Positions 28,901 to 37,034 of a stretch of 64,000 nucleotides of DNA are shown piece by piece. The stretch is from an uncultured Rhodospirillaceae bacterium. GTDB lineage: Bacteria; Pseudomonadota; Alphaproteobacteria; Reyranellales; Reyranellaceae. The translations under genes were made by a program, and so were the position numbers. The notes beneath the pieces are model-generated. The model saw only the letters and a list, made by a program, of their open reading frames with translations, ran no database searches and was not told where the DNA came from. The first letter of the stretch is position 1; every line of letters starts with the position of its first letter. The DNA is taken from contig CAMFGZ010000001.1 of the NCBI GenBank assembly GCA_945952105.1, positions 124,001 through 188,000 of the forward strand, in the 5' to 3' direction.

Positions 28901-30447
28901 CGATTTTCGAGCCGACGTTTTCCGGCAGCGGCATCGTCGTTTCCGACGACATCACGAAGGATCCGCGCTATGGCCGCTCGGCGCCCCATCATGGCATGCC
29001 GCCCGGACACCTCCCGGTTCGCAGCTACCTCGCCGTTCCGGTGCGCTCGCGCAACGGCGAGGTTCTGGGCGGGCTCTTCCTCGGGCATTCGAAAGTGGGC
29101 GTGTTCGGCGAGCTTGCGAAGGAGCGGGTCGCGGGCCTCGCAAGCCAAGCCGCCGTCGCGATGGATAACGCCCGCCTCTTCCAGGAGAATGGGCGGGAGC
29201 TGGAGCAGCGGCGCAAAGCGGAAGCCTCGCTCAAGGCGCTGAACGAAACGCTGGAGCAACGCGTGGCCAGCGAGGTCGAGGAGCGCAGCAAGGCGGAGGA
29301 GGCGCTGCGGCAGGCGCAGAAGATGGAGGCAGTCGGCCAGCTCACGGGCGGCGTCGCCCACGATTTCAACAACCTGCTGACCATTATCATCGGTGGCCTC
29401 GAAACGGTGCGGCGCGCCAAGCCGGCCGAGACCGCTCGGGTTCAGCGTGCCGTCGACATGGCGCTACAGGGCGCACAGCGCGCTGCCAGCCTTACATCCA
29501 GATTGCTTGCCTTCTCGCGGCGCCAGCCGCTGGCACCCAGGCCGATCGAGCTCAACGTGCTGGTGCGCGACATGACAGAGCTGCTGCACCGGACCCTCGG
29601 CGAGCACATCGAACTGGAGGGAGTGCTGGCGCCACGGCTGTGGCCGATCGAGGCCGACCAGAACCAGCTCGAAAGCGCGCTGATCAATCTCGCCGTCAAT
29701 GCTCGCGATGCGATGCAGGAGGGCGGGAAGCTGACCATCGAAACGGCCAACACCGCGCTCGACGAGTCGTATGCCGCGATCGACGCCGAGGTGAAGCCCG
29801 GCCAATATGTCGCCATCTCCGTCAGCGACAGCGGCCACGGCATGGCCAGCGAGACGCTGGCGCATGCCTTCGAGCCCTTCTTCACGACCAAGGAAGTAGG
29901 ACGCGGCACCGGTCTTGGCCTCAGCATGGTCTACGGCTTCGTCAAGCAGTCCGGTGGCCATGTCACGATTTACAGCGAGGAGGGACACGGCACGACGGTG
30001 CGCATGTACTTCCCACGTTACTTCGGGAGTGCCGTCGGCACCGGAGAAGACTTGGCGGCCGCCGTGCCGACAGGCAGTGAGGGAGAGGTCGTTCTCGTGG
30101 TCGAGGACAACGAGGATGTCCGGAATTACAGTTCGATGGTCCTGCGCGAACTCGGGTACCAGGTGCTCGAGGCCGGGGAGGCCGACGCCGCTTTGACGAT
30201 CCTGCGCGGGCCGGCGCGCATCGATCTCCTGTTCACCGACGTCGTGCTGCCCGGAAGGAGCGGCCGTGTGCTGGCGGACGAAGCCGCCATTTTGAGGCCG
30301 GGACTCAAGATCCTCTTCACAACCGGCTATTCACGCAACGCCATCGTCCACCACGGCCGCCTCGATTCCGGCGTCCAGCTCATAACCAAGCCCTTCACCT
30401 TCGAGCAACTCGCCGCGCGGGTGCGCGACGTGCTCGATATGGGGTGA
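25942..30447 (+). CDS. Hybrid sensor histidine kinase with two kinase cores and two receivers
   Basis: A 1501-aa cytoplasmic protein with no membrane segment. Domains in order: PAS-like (about 20-165), GAF-like (165-345), HisKA with H365 (SNVSHEFRTP), HATPase (about 475-590, GIGIP and GSGIGLALV), receiver with D692 (LILSDVMMPG), PAS (about 775-890), GAF (about 910-1080), coiled coil, second HisKA with H1140 (GGVAHDFNNLL), second HATPase (GTGLGLSMVYG) and second receiver with D1433 (LLFTDVVLPG). The two cores belong to different HisKA subclasses. ATG 25942 is preferred to upstream frame. No DNA-binding output domain or partner regulator is adjacent. Confidence 0.95.
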   Translation: MTDSVNRPNPADDPALLFLAGGGELGDLIRKHDWANNPLGPPAAWPQSLKTAVRIMLTSRQPIWIGWGPELIYLYNDAYKSIIGGRHPGALGMPTKEVWKEIWTDIGPLLDTAMGGVEGIYVEELLLLMERNGYPEETYYTFSYSPIPDDDGTPGGIICANTADTDRVIGERQVAVLRELAARTIDARSWEEACRQSLAALSGNPRDVTFALLYVVQPGGTEAVLAAHRGLPEGGHPAIVERLRFGNGSPWPIDDMSADQPPRLVDLAKIFGATVPGRVWERPTVTAAVAAVPPTRETGRSGFLIVGLNPFRLFDQSYAEFLQLAASQIGAAIASADAYQEERRRVEAMAELDRAKTTFFSNVSHEFRTPLTLMLGPLEEVLNGEVSIEEARRHVALAHRNGNRLLRLVNSLLDFSRIEAGRVQASYRPTDLAQFSTGIASSFRSTIERAGLRLALDCVPLPQPVYVDREMWEKVLLNLLSNAFKFTFAGEISVAVRSSPDRRSAIVEVSDTGIGIPDDELPRLFERFHRVQGAQSRSFEGSGIGLALVQELVRLHGGEIGVESREGEGTRFTVTLPFGRSHLPGAQVVDDADLSADVARAQEYVDEALAWLPNAEPAGEAGGLSSTVAGGVLPVSRGGAGKRVVLADDNADMRSYVGRLLVAEGYEVDAVADGKAALASARRQAPDLILSDVMMPGLDGFGLLRAIRSDTATAGVPIILLSARAGEEAKVEGLDAGADDYLVKPFAARELLARVNANIQMAALRREANRAIFESEQRFLMTRERLSLALSTGRTSVFEWNVDSDHLIFSGPLAEVFGVPQSEAESGLPLGVFVEGIAPQDRERVMAAIANSINSGEAYQEEYRVVGSGMTRVVMARGRVEADEDGAKRMVGVVIDITEAKAAEDVIRESRAALEVIGEASAAISGDLDLERLVQKITDACVSVTAAEFGAFFYNIVDDGGERYTLYALSGVPRETFSKFPMPRNTAIFEPTFSGSGIVVSDDITKDPRYGRSAPHHGMPPGHLPVRSYLAVPVRSRNGEVLGGLFLGHSKVGVFGELAKERVAGLASQAAVAMDNARLFQENGRELEQRRKAEASLKALNETLEQRVASEVEERSKAEEALRQAQKMEAVGQLTGGVAHDFNNLLTIIIGGLETVRRAKPAETARVQRAVDMALQGAQRAASLTSRLLAFSRRQPLAPRPIELNVLVRDMTELLHRTLGEHIELEGVLAPRLWPIEADQNQLESALINLAVNARDAMQEGGKLTIETANTALDESYAAIDAEVKPGQYVAISVSDSGHGMASETLAHAFEPFFTTKEVGRGTGLGLSMVYGFVKQSGGHVTIYSEEGHGTTVRMYFPRYFGSAVGTGEDLAAAVPTGSEGEVVLVVEDNEDVRNYSSMVLRELGYQVLEAGEADAALTILRGPARIDLLFTDVVLPGRSGRVLADEAAILRPGLKILFTTGYSRNAIVHHGRLDSGVQLITKPFTFEQLAARVRDVLDMG

Positions 30448-30471
30448 TCGTAGACAGGCAGCGCGCCGCCC

Positions 30472-30729
30472 CTAGTTTTTCGACCGGCCCGTCTTCGGTG
30501 CAGGCTTGGGCGCGGGACCTTTTTCCAACCGGTCGATGCGCTGCTCGAAGCTCGTCTGCATTTTCTCCAGCCTCTGCTGGAGTTGCTGATTCTGCCCCTT
30601 CAACTGCTCGATCTGGCCGGAAAGGGCAGAGATCGACCGCTGAAGTTCGTTTAGCCGACCGTCGACGCCGCTCTGTGCCGCGGCGGTGCCGGGCAGCAGA
30701 ATCAGCGTCAGGAGGGCGAGGCGAAGCAT
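30472..30729 (-). CDS. Small exported coiled-coil protein
   Basis: An 85-aa protein with a signal peptide (MLRLALLTLILLPGTAAAQ) and a mature part that is a single heptad-repeat coiled coil (LNELQRSISALSGQIEQLKG and on) ending in a Pro/Lys tail. It resembles the N-terminal trimerisation helix of CpoB/YbgF without the TPR domain. It stops 24 bp after the kinase gene on the opposite strand. Function unknown; it may be a truncated CpoB-like protein. Confidence 0.65.
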   Translation of the reverse strand: MLRLALLTLILLPGTAAAQSGVDGRLNELQRSISALSGQIEQLKGQNQQLQQRLEKMQTSFEQRIDRLEKGPAPKPAPKTGRSKN

Positions 30730-30780
30730 GGATGGCAGGAGCCTGTGTGAGTCGTGTCTGGCAAGACAGCCATGAATCTG

Positions 30781-30808
30781 ATTCCTTGTTGAGCGATGAG
30801 CAAGGAAT
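30781..30808. other. Inverted repeat in spacer
   Basis: ATTCCTTG and CAAGGAAT are 8-bp perfect arms separated by 12 nt, upstream of the coiled-coil gene. It may be an operator or a decayed terminator. Confidence 0.35.
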
Positions 30809-30986
30809 TTCGCGCCTGGAAGATCGACGAGTTGTAGGAGCGGTCTGGCCGGTCCTCTTTTTTCAATTCTCTGTCATGACGGCGCTGCTTCTGCACGGCC
30901 ATGCCAGCGGTCTGCCGTCGTCGCTGGACCTGGCGCGACTTCAATCGAGCGTGCGGACTTCGATGATGATCGAGGCGGAAATCCTT

Positions 30987-31243
30987 CTATTGCCGCCGCT
31001 TTGCAAAATGCGAGCGTAGTTCCAAGCCGTGTCGAGAATTCGCCCACGCCCGCGGCACACGCTCGCGGGTGCGTTCCTGCAGCGCCGCGGGAAGGCCTTC
31101 ACGGCCTCTTCCAACCGTCCCGTCTCGCTATTCTGTATGCCCAGCGTGCTCAGCGTGTTGCCGAGATTACTTTGCACCGCAGCGTTGCCGGGTGCCAGGA
31201 GCAGGGGCAGCCCGACAGCGGTGTGGACCGCGCGTCGGAGCAT
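30987..31243 (-). pseudogene. Frameshifted remnant of a TPR protein
   Basis: The minus strand encodes a signal peptide (MLRRAVHTAVGLPLLLAPGNAA) followed by SNLGNTLSTLG and TGRLEEAVKAF, typical of the TPR array whose consensus reads LGNAL-TLGERE-GTARLEEAVAAYR. At the next position the frame changes: the +1 frame continues with AALQERTRERVPRAWA, the expected continuation, and ends at TAG 30987. The original frame gives Arg/Cys-rich sequence instead. One frameshift after about residue 50 and loss of later repeats mark it as a pseudogene. Confidence 0.65.
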
Positions 31244-31259
31244 TCGTGCGCGGTGTTCA

Positions 31260-32261
31260 TTATTCTGCCGCCTGCTTCAGCTGCGTCGGCACCGTCTCGC
31301 CGGCAAAGAGCGCGGCGCGCGCGGCGTCGTACTCGGCCTTGAGGCGGGCCACGATCTCGGCGGCCGGCGGCGCGTCGTGGATCTGGCCGACGCCCTGGCC
31401 GGCGCCCCAGATGTCGCGCCAGGCCTTGACCTTCATGTTGCCGCCCGAGCCGAAGTTCATCTTGCTCTTGTCGGCTTCCGGCAGCGCGTCGGGATCGAGG
31501 CCGGCGGCCGCGATCGAGCGCTTCATGTAGTTGCCGTGCACGCCCGTGAAGAGGTTCGTGTAGACGATTTCCTCGCCGGTCGAATCGATGATGCACTGTT
31601 TGTTGGCGTCGGTGGCGTTGCCTTCCTTCGACGCGGTGAAGCGCGTGCCGAGATAGGCGAGGTCGGCGCCCATCGCCTGGGCGGCCAGCACCGAGGCGCC
31701 GTTGGAGATCGAGCCGGAGAGAAGGATGGTGCCGTCGTAGAACTGGCGCACTTCCGGAACGAGCGCGAGCGGCGAGAGGCGGCCGGCATGGCCGCCGGCG
31801 CCGGCGCAGACCAGGATCAGGCCATCGACGCCGGCCTTCAACGCGCGCTTGGCATGCGCCACGTTGGTCACGTCATGGAACACCAGGCAGCCGTAGCGAT
31901 GCGCCGAGACGACGACGTCGTCGGGCGCGCGCAGCGACGTGATCTGGATCGGCACCTTGTACTTCTCGCACATGTCGACATCGTGCTGCAGACGGTCGTT
32001 CGAGGAATGCACGATCTGGTTGACGGCGAAGGGCGCGACCTTCTTCTCCGGATGCTTGGCCTTGTAGTCGCCCAGCTCGCCGGTGATGCGCTTCAGCCAT
32101 TCCTCCAGCAGCTCCTTCGGTCGCGCGTTCAGCGCCGGGAAGGAGCCGACGACGCCTGCCTTGCACTGCTCGATGACGAGGTCCGGATTGGACACGATGA
32201 ACAGCGGCGCGCCGACCACCGGGATCGAGAGGTTGTCGCGCAGCAGGGCAGGAAGGGACAT
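31260..32261 (-). CDS. Nitronate monooxygenase family flavoprotein
   Basis: A 333-aa FMN TIM-barrel protein of the 2-nitropropane dioxygenase family. It opens with IPVVGAPLFIVSNPDLVIEQ, and has the Gly-rich GAGGHAGRLSPLALVPEVRQ and GAQAMGADLAYLGTRF-like phosphate-binding segments (here AAQAMGADLAYLGTRF). Family members oxidise alkyl nitronates or act as NADH:quinone reductases. Context does not define its substrate. Upstream is a GST gene on the same strand, 70 bp away. Confidence 0.88.
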   Translation of the reverse strand: MSLPALLRDNLSIPVVGAPLFIVSNPDLVIEQCKAGVVGSFPALNARPKELLEEWLKRITGELGDYKAKHPEKKVAPFAVNQIVHSSNDRLQHDVDMCEKYKVPIQITSLRAPDDVVVSAHRYGCLVFHDVTNVAHAKRALKAGVDGLILVCAGAGGHAGRLSPLALVPEVRQFYDGTILLSGSISNGASVLAAQAMGADLAYLGTRFTASKEGNATDANKQCIIDSTGEEIVYTNLFTGVHGNYMKRSIAAAGLDPDALPEADKSKMNFGSGGNMKVKAWRDIWGAGQGVGQIHDAPPAAEIVARLKAEYDAARAALFAGETVPTQLKQAAE

Positions 32262-32330
32262 CGTTTCGCTCCTTGAATTGGTCTGTTTGTCGCTTTGGCT
32301 ACGGGCCTAGCACGGCGGCGGCCGGCGCGG

Positions 32331-32996
32331 CTACTTCGCCAGCTCGTAGGCGCCGCCCTTGTCCAGGGCGCGCTTGTACGCGGGCCGGGCATGGATGCGG
32401 TCGAGGAAGCCCTTGAGCTTGGGCATCTTGTTGACCATCGGCGAGCGCGCTGTCGCTGCCTCCAGCGGGAAGCTCATCTGGATGTCGGCGGCAGTGAAGT
32501 CGGGCCCCGCGAACCATTCGCGGCGCGACAGCTCGCCTTCGAGGAACATGAAGTGGTTGCCGATCTGCGGCATCAGCAGCGTCTTGTCGGCGCCGCTGGA
32601 GATGGCACGCGCCACCGGCCGCATGAAGAAGGGCACGCGCGAGGGGATGCGGCCGAACACCAGCTTCATGAACAGGAGCGGCATCAGCGAGCCCTCCGCA
32701 TAGTGCATGAAGTAGGTGTAATGCAGCCGCTCCGGCGTCCCGGGGGCAGGCGTGAACCTGCCGCCGCCGTAGGTTTCCGCTAGATACTCCAGGATGGCGC
32801 CCGACTCGGCCAGCACCTTGTCGCCGTCGGTGATGACCGGCGACTTGCCCAGTGGATGGACGTCACGCAATTCCTGCGGCGCCTGCATCGACGGCTGGCG
32901 TTGATAGCGCTTCACCTCGTAGGGCAGGCCGAGTTCCTCGAGCATCCACAGGATGCGCTGCGAGCGGGAATTGTTCAGATGATGGACGATGATCAT
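32331..32996 (-). CDS. Glutathione S-transferase family protein
   Basis: A 221-aa protein with an N-terminal thioredoxin-like domain (SRSQRILWMLEELGLPYEV; the Ser of NNSRSQRI is the likely catalytic residue; LGKSPVITDGDKVLAESGAI carries the glutathione-binding Pro and Glu-Ser) and an all-helical C-terminal domain. It conjugates or exchanges glutathione in the cytoplasm. ATG 32996 starts the beta strand MIIVHHL; the open frame further upstream is antisense-type sequence. It follows the carotenoid oxygenase gene by 2 nt, so they are probably cotranscribed. Confidence 0.9.
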   Translation of the reverse strand: MIIVHHLNNSRSQRILWMLEELGLPYEVKRYQRQPSMQAPQELRDVHPLGKSPVITDGDKVLAESGAILEYLAETYGGGRFTPAPGTPERLHYTYFMHYAEGSLMPLLFMKLVFGRIPSRVPFFMRPVARAISSGADKTLLMPQIGNHFMFLEGELSRREWFAGPDFTAADIQMSFPLEAATARSPMVNKMPKLKGFLDRIHARPAYKRALDKGGAYELAK

Positions 32997-32998
32997 GG

Positions 32999-34432
32999 TC
33001 ACAGCGTACCGGGCCGCCAGTTGCCGTGGAAGCCCGCCGGGACGCGGCTGCTGAGATGGGCGAGCGCCACCGGGCCCTTGGCGATGTCGGTCGCCTCGAA
33101 AACGCCAAGGTCGCTGCGGCCCTCGGCAGAGCGGAAGATCGTCGCCAGAACCCAGCCGTCGCCTTCCGCCGCTTTGTCGTGGCGCGGCACGAACACCGGC
33201 TCGCCGAACCGGTCGTCCTCGCCGGCCTTCCAGGTGGCGTTGGTGCCCTTCTTGAGGTCGTAGTGGGTGATGCCCTCGCCGCGGCGGACGCCGGCATGGG
33301 TGATGTTGCCCGACACGATCCAGCCATGCCGGTAGTCGCTCATGCAGAAACGCTCGTCGAAGCGCGGGAACTCGCCGGCCCGGTCGTCGAGCTGCTCCTC
33401 CTGGAAGGTGTTGGACTGACCCGACAGGTCGAAGGTCCAGCGGAACAGGCGCGCGGCCGGCGGCTCCTTGGTCGAGGGTGAGCCATCCGGAAGCGGGAAG
33501 AGCGGCGCCACGTCGTACTTCATGACGTCGATCACGATCCGGCCGTCCGCCGTCTCGAAATGGTTCATCGGATGGAACACGTAGGACGGCGGCGCCGTCA
33601 CCCACTTCACGTCGGCCACCGTGCCCTTGCGCGGGATGAAGGCGATGTGCGTGCCTTTGTCCGGCTCCCAGGCAAACGGCGGCAGGCCGCCCATCGCGCG
33701 TTCCATCGACGAGGTGAGCGGGAAGATCGGCACGACGATCCAGTTCTTCGTCACCGCGAAGTCGTGGATCATCGAGGGGAACGGGCCGTCGAGGATTTCA
33801 GCTCGCGTCACGGTGCCGTCCTCGGTCACGGTCTGGATGCTGACTTCCTTGGTGAAGCGGCCTTTCGCCGAATAACCGAAGAAGATCATCTCGCCGGTTT
33901 CGGGATCGAATTTGGGATGCGCGGTGAACGGCCCGCAGAGCTTGTCGCCGAACGTCTCGTAGCCGCCGTCCTTGGGTCCGACGGGCATCAAGCTCTTCGG
34001 ATCGAGCGAGAAGGGGGCGTGTGCTTCCTCCAGCGCCAGCAGCTTGCCGCCGTGCCAGACGATGTTGGTGTTGGCGATGGTCGAGTTCAGCGCGAAGACG
34101 CGCGGGTCGGTGTAGCGCGGATTGCCGAAGGTGCCGGAGAGGCCCTCGCCCTCCTCATTTTCGATCTTCCACTTCGGTGTCCGCACCCAGCGGTTCTTGT
34201 AGGAGACGTTGCCGTTCTCGATGTGGAAGGCATGGATCATGCCGTCGCCGCCGAACCAGTGATAGGGGCCGCGCGGCGCGAACTGCGGGTTCGGCCCGTT
34301 GCGGTAGAGCGTGCCCAGAAGCTCCCTCGGCATCTCGCCGCTGATCTGGAGATGCCCCGCATCCGCCTCGGTGTTGACCGGTGCGAAGTAGCCCTTGAGG
34401 AACGGATTGTCGGTCGGGAATGCCTTGGCCAC
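32999..34432 (-). CDS. Carotenoid oxygenase family protein
   Basis: A 477-aa seven-bladed beta-propeller iron enzyme (RPE65/lignostilbene dioxygenase family). The four Fe-binding His residues are expected in FTAHPKFDP, MIHDFAVTKNW, FHPMNHFE and the terminal GFHGNW, all visible. Such enzymes cleave C=C bonds of carotenoids or stilbenes with O2. The near-adjacent GST and the palindrome just upstream (34458-34485) suggest a small regulated operon. Substrate unknown. Confidence 0.92.
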   Translation of the reverse strand: MAKAFPTDNPFLKGYFAPVNTEADAGHLQISGEMPRELLGTLYRNGPNPQFAPRGPYHWFGGDGMIHAFHIENGNVSYKNRWVRTPKWKIENEEGEGLSGTFGNPRYTDPRVFALNSTIANTNIVWHGGKLLALEEAHAPFSLDPKSLMPVGPKDGGYETFGDKLCGPFTAHPKFDPETGEMIFFGYSAKGRFTKEVSIQTVTEDGTVTRAEILDGPFPSMIHDFAVTKNWIVVPIFPLTSSMERAMGGLPPFAWEPDKGTHIAFIPRKGTVADVKWVTAPPSYVFHPMNHFETADGRIVIDVMKYDVAPLFPLPDGSPSTKEPPAARLFRWTFDLSGQSNTFQEEQLDDRAGEFPRFDERFCMSDYRHGWIVSGNITHAGVRRGEGITHYDLKKGTNATWKAGEDDRFGEPVFVPRHDKAAEGDGWVLATIFRSAEGRSDLGVFEATDIAKGPVALAHLSSRVPAGFHGNWRPGTL

Positions 34433-34457
34433 GGGGAGTCTCCTTCTGGGTAACGCC

Positions 34458-34485
34458 GTGTATCTATGAAAAGTTATCGATACAC
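34458..34485. promoter_or_regulatory. Palindromic operator-like site upstream of carotenoid oxygenase
   Basis: GTGTATC and GATACAC are perfect 7-bp arms with a 14-nt AT-rich centre, 26 bp upstream of the carotenoid oxygenase ATG. The symmetry and AT-richness fit a dimeric repressor site, perhaps TetR-type. No cognate regulator is adjacent. Confidence 0.5.
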
Positions 34486-34543
34486 CGCGTTTCCTGCAAG
34501 AGGGATTCGGATCACACAGTCAGCCGTCGTTTGAAAGAATCCA

Positions 34544-34906
34544 ATGCGGCTGGATAGGCGCGTGCCGCGACTGATCCGGGTCGCGAAGTCTGGTGCCCGC
34601 ATCGTCCAGATCAACGAGCATGGCGCATTCGGCAATGCCGTGCGCCTTCGCTTCTCGCGACGTGCCGACGAACTCGGCCATGCGGGGCGTTACCTCGGCC
34701 TGAACCCGCACGAGAGAGCGGACCTCGTCGCGCATATGGAGGCCGAAGGCTGCGAGACGATCGCTTTCGATGCTTCCGACCTGCGCTGGACGATGGATAT
34801 CAGCTACGGCGAAGCGCTCGCTCGGCTGCAGGACAGGCTTTATGCCGAATTCTGGTATCTGCCGGAGGAGGTGCATGCCCGGCTGCTCGCCGAGACGCTC
34901 GCCTGA
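34544..34906 (+). CDS. Hypothetical protein, possibly 3'-truncated
   Basis: A 120-aa soluble protein with natural composition (ADLVAHMEAEGCETIAFDAS, EFWYLPEEVHARLLAETLA). I do not recognise a family. After TGA 34904 the same frame continues with protein-like sequence (RPQGRDTVDRLTPYLYVEV) for 27 codons to TAG 34988 and then to TAG 35012, just before the next gene. This suggests that an ancestral longer gene acquired stop codons, or that the resemblance is chance. The opposite-strand frame has poorer composition. Confidence 0.5.
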   Translation: MRLDRRVPRLIRVAKSGARIVQINEHGAFGNAVRLRFSRRADELGHAGRYLGLNPHERADLVAHMEAEGCETIAFDASDLRWTMDISYGEALARLQDRLYAEFWYLPEEVHARLLAETLA

Positions 34907-35024
34907 ATCGACAGTCGGCCGCAGGGGCGCGACACCGTCGATCGTCTGACGCCCTATCTCTATGTCGAGGTGTTCCGGACGCCGACCTAGCTCGAGGCGG
35001 TCGAGATCGGCTAGGTACACGCGC

Positions 35025-35636
35025 ATGAGCAACACCAATCCCGCCCTGCCGCCCGGCTATTCCGCCGTTCCGCCGGGGCACGTCGCCACCGTCGTGACCA
35101 GTCTTGAAATGCTGGCGCGACCACCCCAGCGGCCGGCCCAGCCCTTCCCGCCGGGTGTCGCGTTGCAGTCGCTCGAGCGCACGATCGCAGCCTATCGCCG
35201 TCTCTATCGCGCGGTGGGCACGGACTGGCTGTGGTTCTCACGGCTGGTCATGGCGGACGAGAAGCTGCAGGCAATCCTCGAAAATCCGCAGGTGGAGTTC
35301 TTCGCGCTTCGCAAGGAGGGGCGCGACGTCGGGATTCTCGAACTCGACTTCGGGACGACGGGGGAGTGCGAGTTGTCGTTCTTCGGGCTGGCCGCTGAGA
35401 TGGTGGGCAGTGGCGTCGGGCGGACCTTGATGAACGAGGCGATTGCGCGGGCTTGGTCGCGGCCGATCTCGCGGTTCTGGGTGCATACCTGCACGCTCGA
35501 CCATCCTGCGGCGCTCGACTTCTATCGCCGCTCGGGCTTCGTGCCGTTTGCCTTCCAGGTCGAGGTGTTCCCCGATCCGCGCCTCACCGGCGCGATGCCG
35601 CGCGACTGTGCGCGGCACGTGCCGCTGCTGGGCTGA
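35025..35636 (+). CDS. GNAT family N-acetyltransferase
   Basis: A 203-aa protein with the GNAT fold: FFALRKEGRDVGILELDF (beta 2-4), then the acetyl-CoA loop FGLAAEMVGSGVGRTLMNEA (VGSGVG pyrophosphate-binding turn) and HTCTLDHPAALDFYRRSGF at the C-terminal Tyr-containing motif B. It transfers an acetyl group to an unknown amine. ATG 35025 begins the coding composition. It converges with an MFS gene 5 bp away. Confidence 0.88.
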   Translation: MSNTNPALPPGYSAVPPGHVATVVTSLEMLARPPQRPAQPFPPGVALQSLERTIAAYRRLYRAVGTDWLWFSRLVMADEKLQAILENPQVEFFALRKEGRDVGILELDFGTTGECELSFFGLAAEMVGSGVGRTLMNEAIARAWSRPISRFWVHTCTLDHPAALDFYRRSGFVPFAFQVEVFPDPRLTGAMPRDCARHVPLLG

Positions 35637-35641
35637 CGCTT

Positions 35642-36940
35642 CTAGTCCTCCAGCGGCGGTATTGCAGCGCCCGCTTCCTCGCGGGTCTCGGCGCGGCGGT
35701 AATAGACGTGGCCCGCAATGCCGATCGCCAGGATGACGAGGCCGCAGCCCAGTTGCGTCGCGACGGCGCCGAGCTGGTCGAAGAACCAGGTGGCGACCAG
35801 GCTGGAGACCAGCATGGCGCCGGCCATGATCACCAGGCGCAGGCGGAACACGCGGGCGATGTCGTGGCCGTGGAACACCGTCTGCATTCGGGTGATCATG
35901 GGCACGAAGAAGAAAGGCCCACCCAGCCCGGCCATCAGCGCGCCGAACATCATGGCGGGTAGCAGCACCTCCGGCGGCAGCACCCAGACCGCGATGGCGA
36001 GCAGCGAGAAGCCGGTGCCCATCACGACATAGCCCAGGAACATGGTTGAGTAGGGCCGGCGCAGGCGCACGGAGCCCGCGATGATGTTGCCGGTGACGTC
36101 GCCCACGCCATAGGCGCCCATCACCAGCGCGTAGGCGGCGAGATCGCCGAAGCCCATGAACGTCGGCCGGTACTCGGTGATGATCAGCGCGATGGCGAGG
36201 CTCAGCGCCACCATCCAGGGGCCGTTCAGGATCGCGTTGGTGACGAGGATCGTGCCGATGCGCTTTTCGCGCAGCATCAGCTTGAAGCCGGCGGTCAGCG
36301 CCTCCCAGGCGCCGCGCCAGCCCGGCGCCACGCGGACCGGATCGCCGAGGCCGCCGCTGATCAGCCGGTCGCGCGCCACGTAGAGCGCGTAACCCGAGAC
36401 GATGAAGCCGATCGCGGTCGCCGTCAGGAAGTGGATCACCGGCAGGAACAAATGCAGCAGCGCCGCCACCACCGGTCCGACGAGGCGGGCGATGCGATAG
36501 GTGGCGTCGAACAGGCCGTTGATTGCCTGCTGCTCCTCACGGTTGGGCACCAGGGTCGGGATGGTCGACTGCAGTGCCGGCGAGAAGACCATGCGCAGCG
36601 CTGCGAGGCCGACCGAGGAGAGGATGAGCAGGGTGATCGACAGGCCCGAGACGTAGAAGCCGATCACCGGCAGCAGCGCGAAGGCCGCACTCCAGGCGCG
36701 CGAGCCGATCATCGCGCGGTCGGGCCGCCAGCGGTCGAACACCACGGCGCCGAACAGGCCGGCGATCAGCATGGCGACGTACTGCACGCCGGTCACGAGG
36801 CCGGCCATGTTGCCCGCCACCTCGACCGCCAGCCAGACGCTCGCCACCCGGAACAGGTCCTCGCCGATCGTCGAGGTGCAGAGCCCGGACCAGACGATCT
36901 GGACGGCGCGGTCCTTCAGCGGGCGGAAGACGGCGAGCAT
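35642..36940 (-). CDS. MFS transporter
   Basis: A 432-aa protein with about 12 predicted membrane segments and a conserved loop after TM2 (VFDRWRPDRAMIGSR). The region SPALQSTIPTLVPNREEQQAINGLF places it in the enterobactin/macrolide-efflux (MFS_3) group. Those carriers export siderophores, macrolides or other amphiphiles. The last few residues are charged and cytoplasmic. Substrate unknown. Confidence 0.85.
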   Translation of the reverse strand: MLAVFRPLKDRAVQIVWSGLCTSTIGEDLFRVASVWLAVEVAGNMAGLVTGVQYVAMLIAGLFGAVVFDRWRPDRAMIGSRAWSAAFALLPVIGFYVSGLSITLLILSSVGLAALRMVFSPALQSTIPTLVPNREEQQAINGLFDATYRIARLVGPVVAALLHLFLPVIHFLTATAIGFIVSGYALYVARDRLISGGLGDPVRVAPGWRGAWEALTAGFKLMLREKRIGTILVTNAILNGPWMVALSLAIALIITEYRPTFMGFGDLAAYALVMGAYGVGDVTGNIIAGSVRLRRPYSTMFLGYVVMGTGFSLLAIAVWVLPPEVLLPAMMFGALMAGLGGPFFFVPMITRMQTVFHGHDIARVFRLRLVIMAGAMLVSSLVATWFFDQLGAVATQLGCGLVILAIGIAGHVYYRRAETREEAGAAIPPLED

Positions 36941-36952
36941 GTCGTCCGGTGC

Positions 36953-37023
36953 CTCAGCCCGTCCCCATCCAGAGGAGACGCGACCCGCGGCGGCCCCCTC
37001 AGGGTGAGGCCATCTCTTGTGAG
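36953..37023. repeat. Diverged palindromic dispersed repeat, copy C
   Basis: On the minus strand the spacer reads CTCACCCTGAGGGGGCCG..GTCTCCTCTGGATGGGGAC, sharing the CCCTGAGG, GTCTC and GGATGGG blocks of copies A and B. It fills the 94-bp gap between the serine hydrolase and MFS genes. Confidence 0.5.
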
Positions 37024-37034
37024 GGGTGAATCCG

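Noticed and set aside
25897..29361. 1154-codon minus-strand frame across the hybrid kinase
   Set aside because: Antisense to conserved kinase domains, with shadow-type composition.
34904..34906. Programmed readthrough of TGA
   Set aside because: Two further in-frame TAG codons follow, and no readthrough context is visible; decay is the simpler reading.
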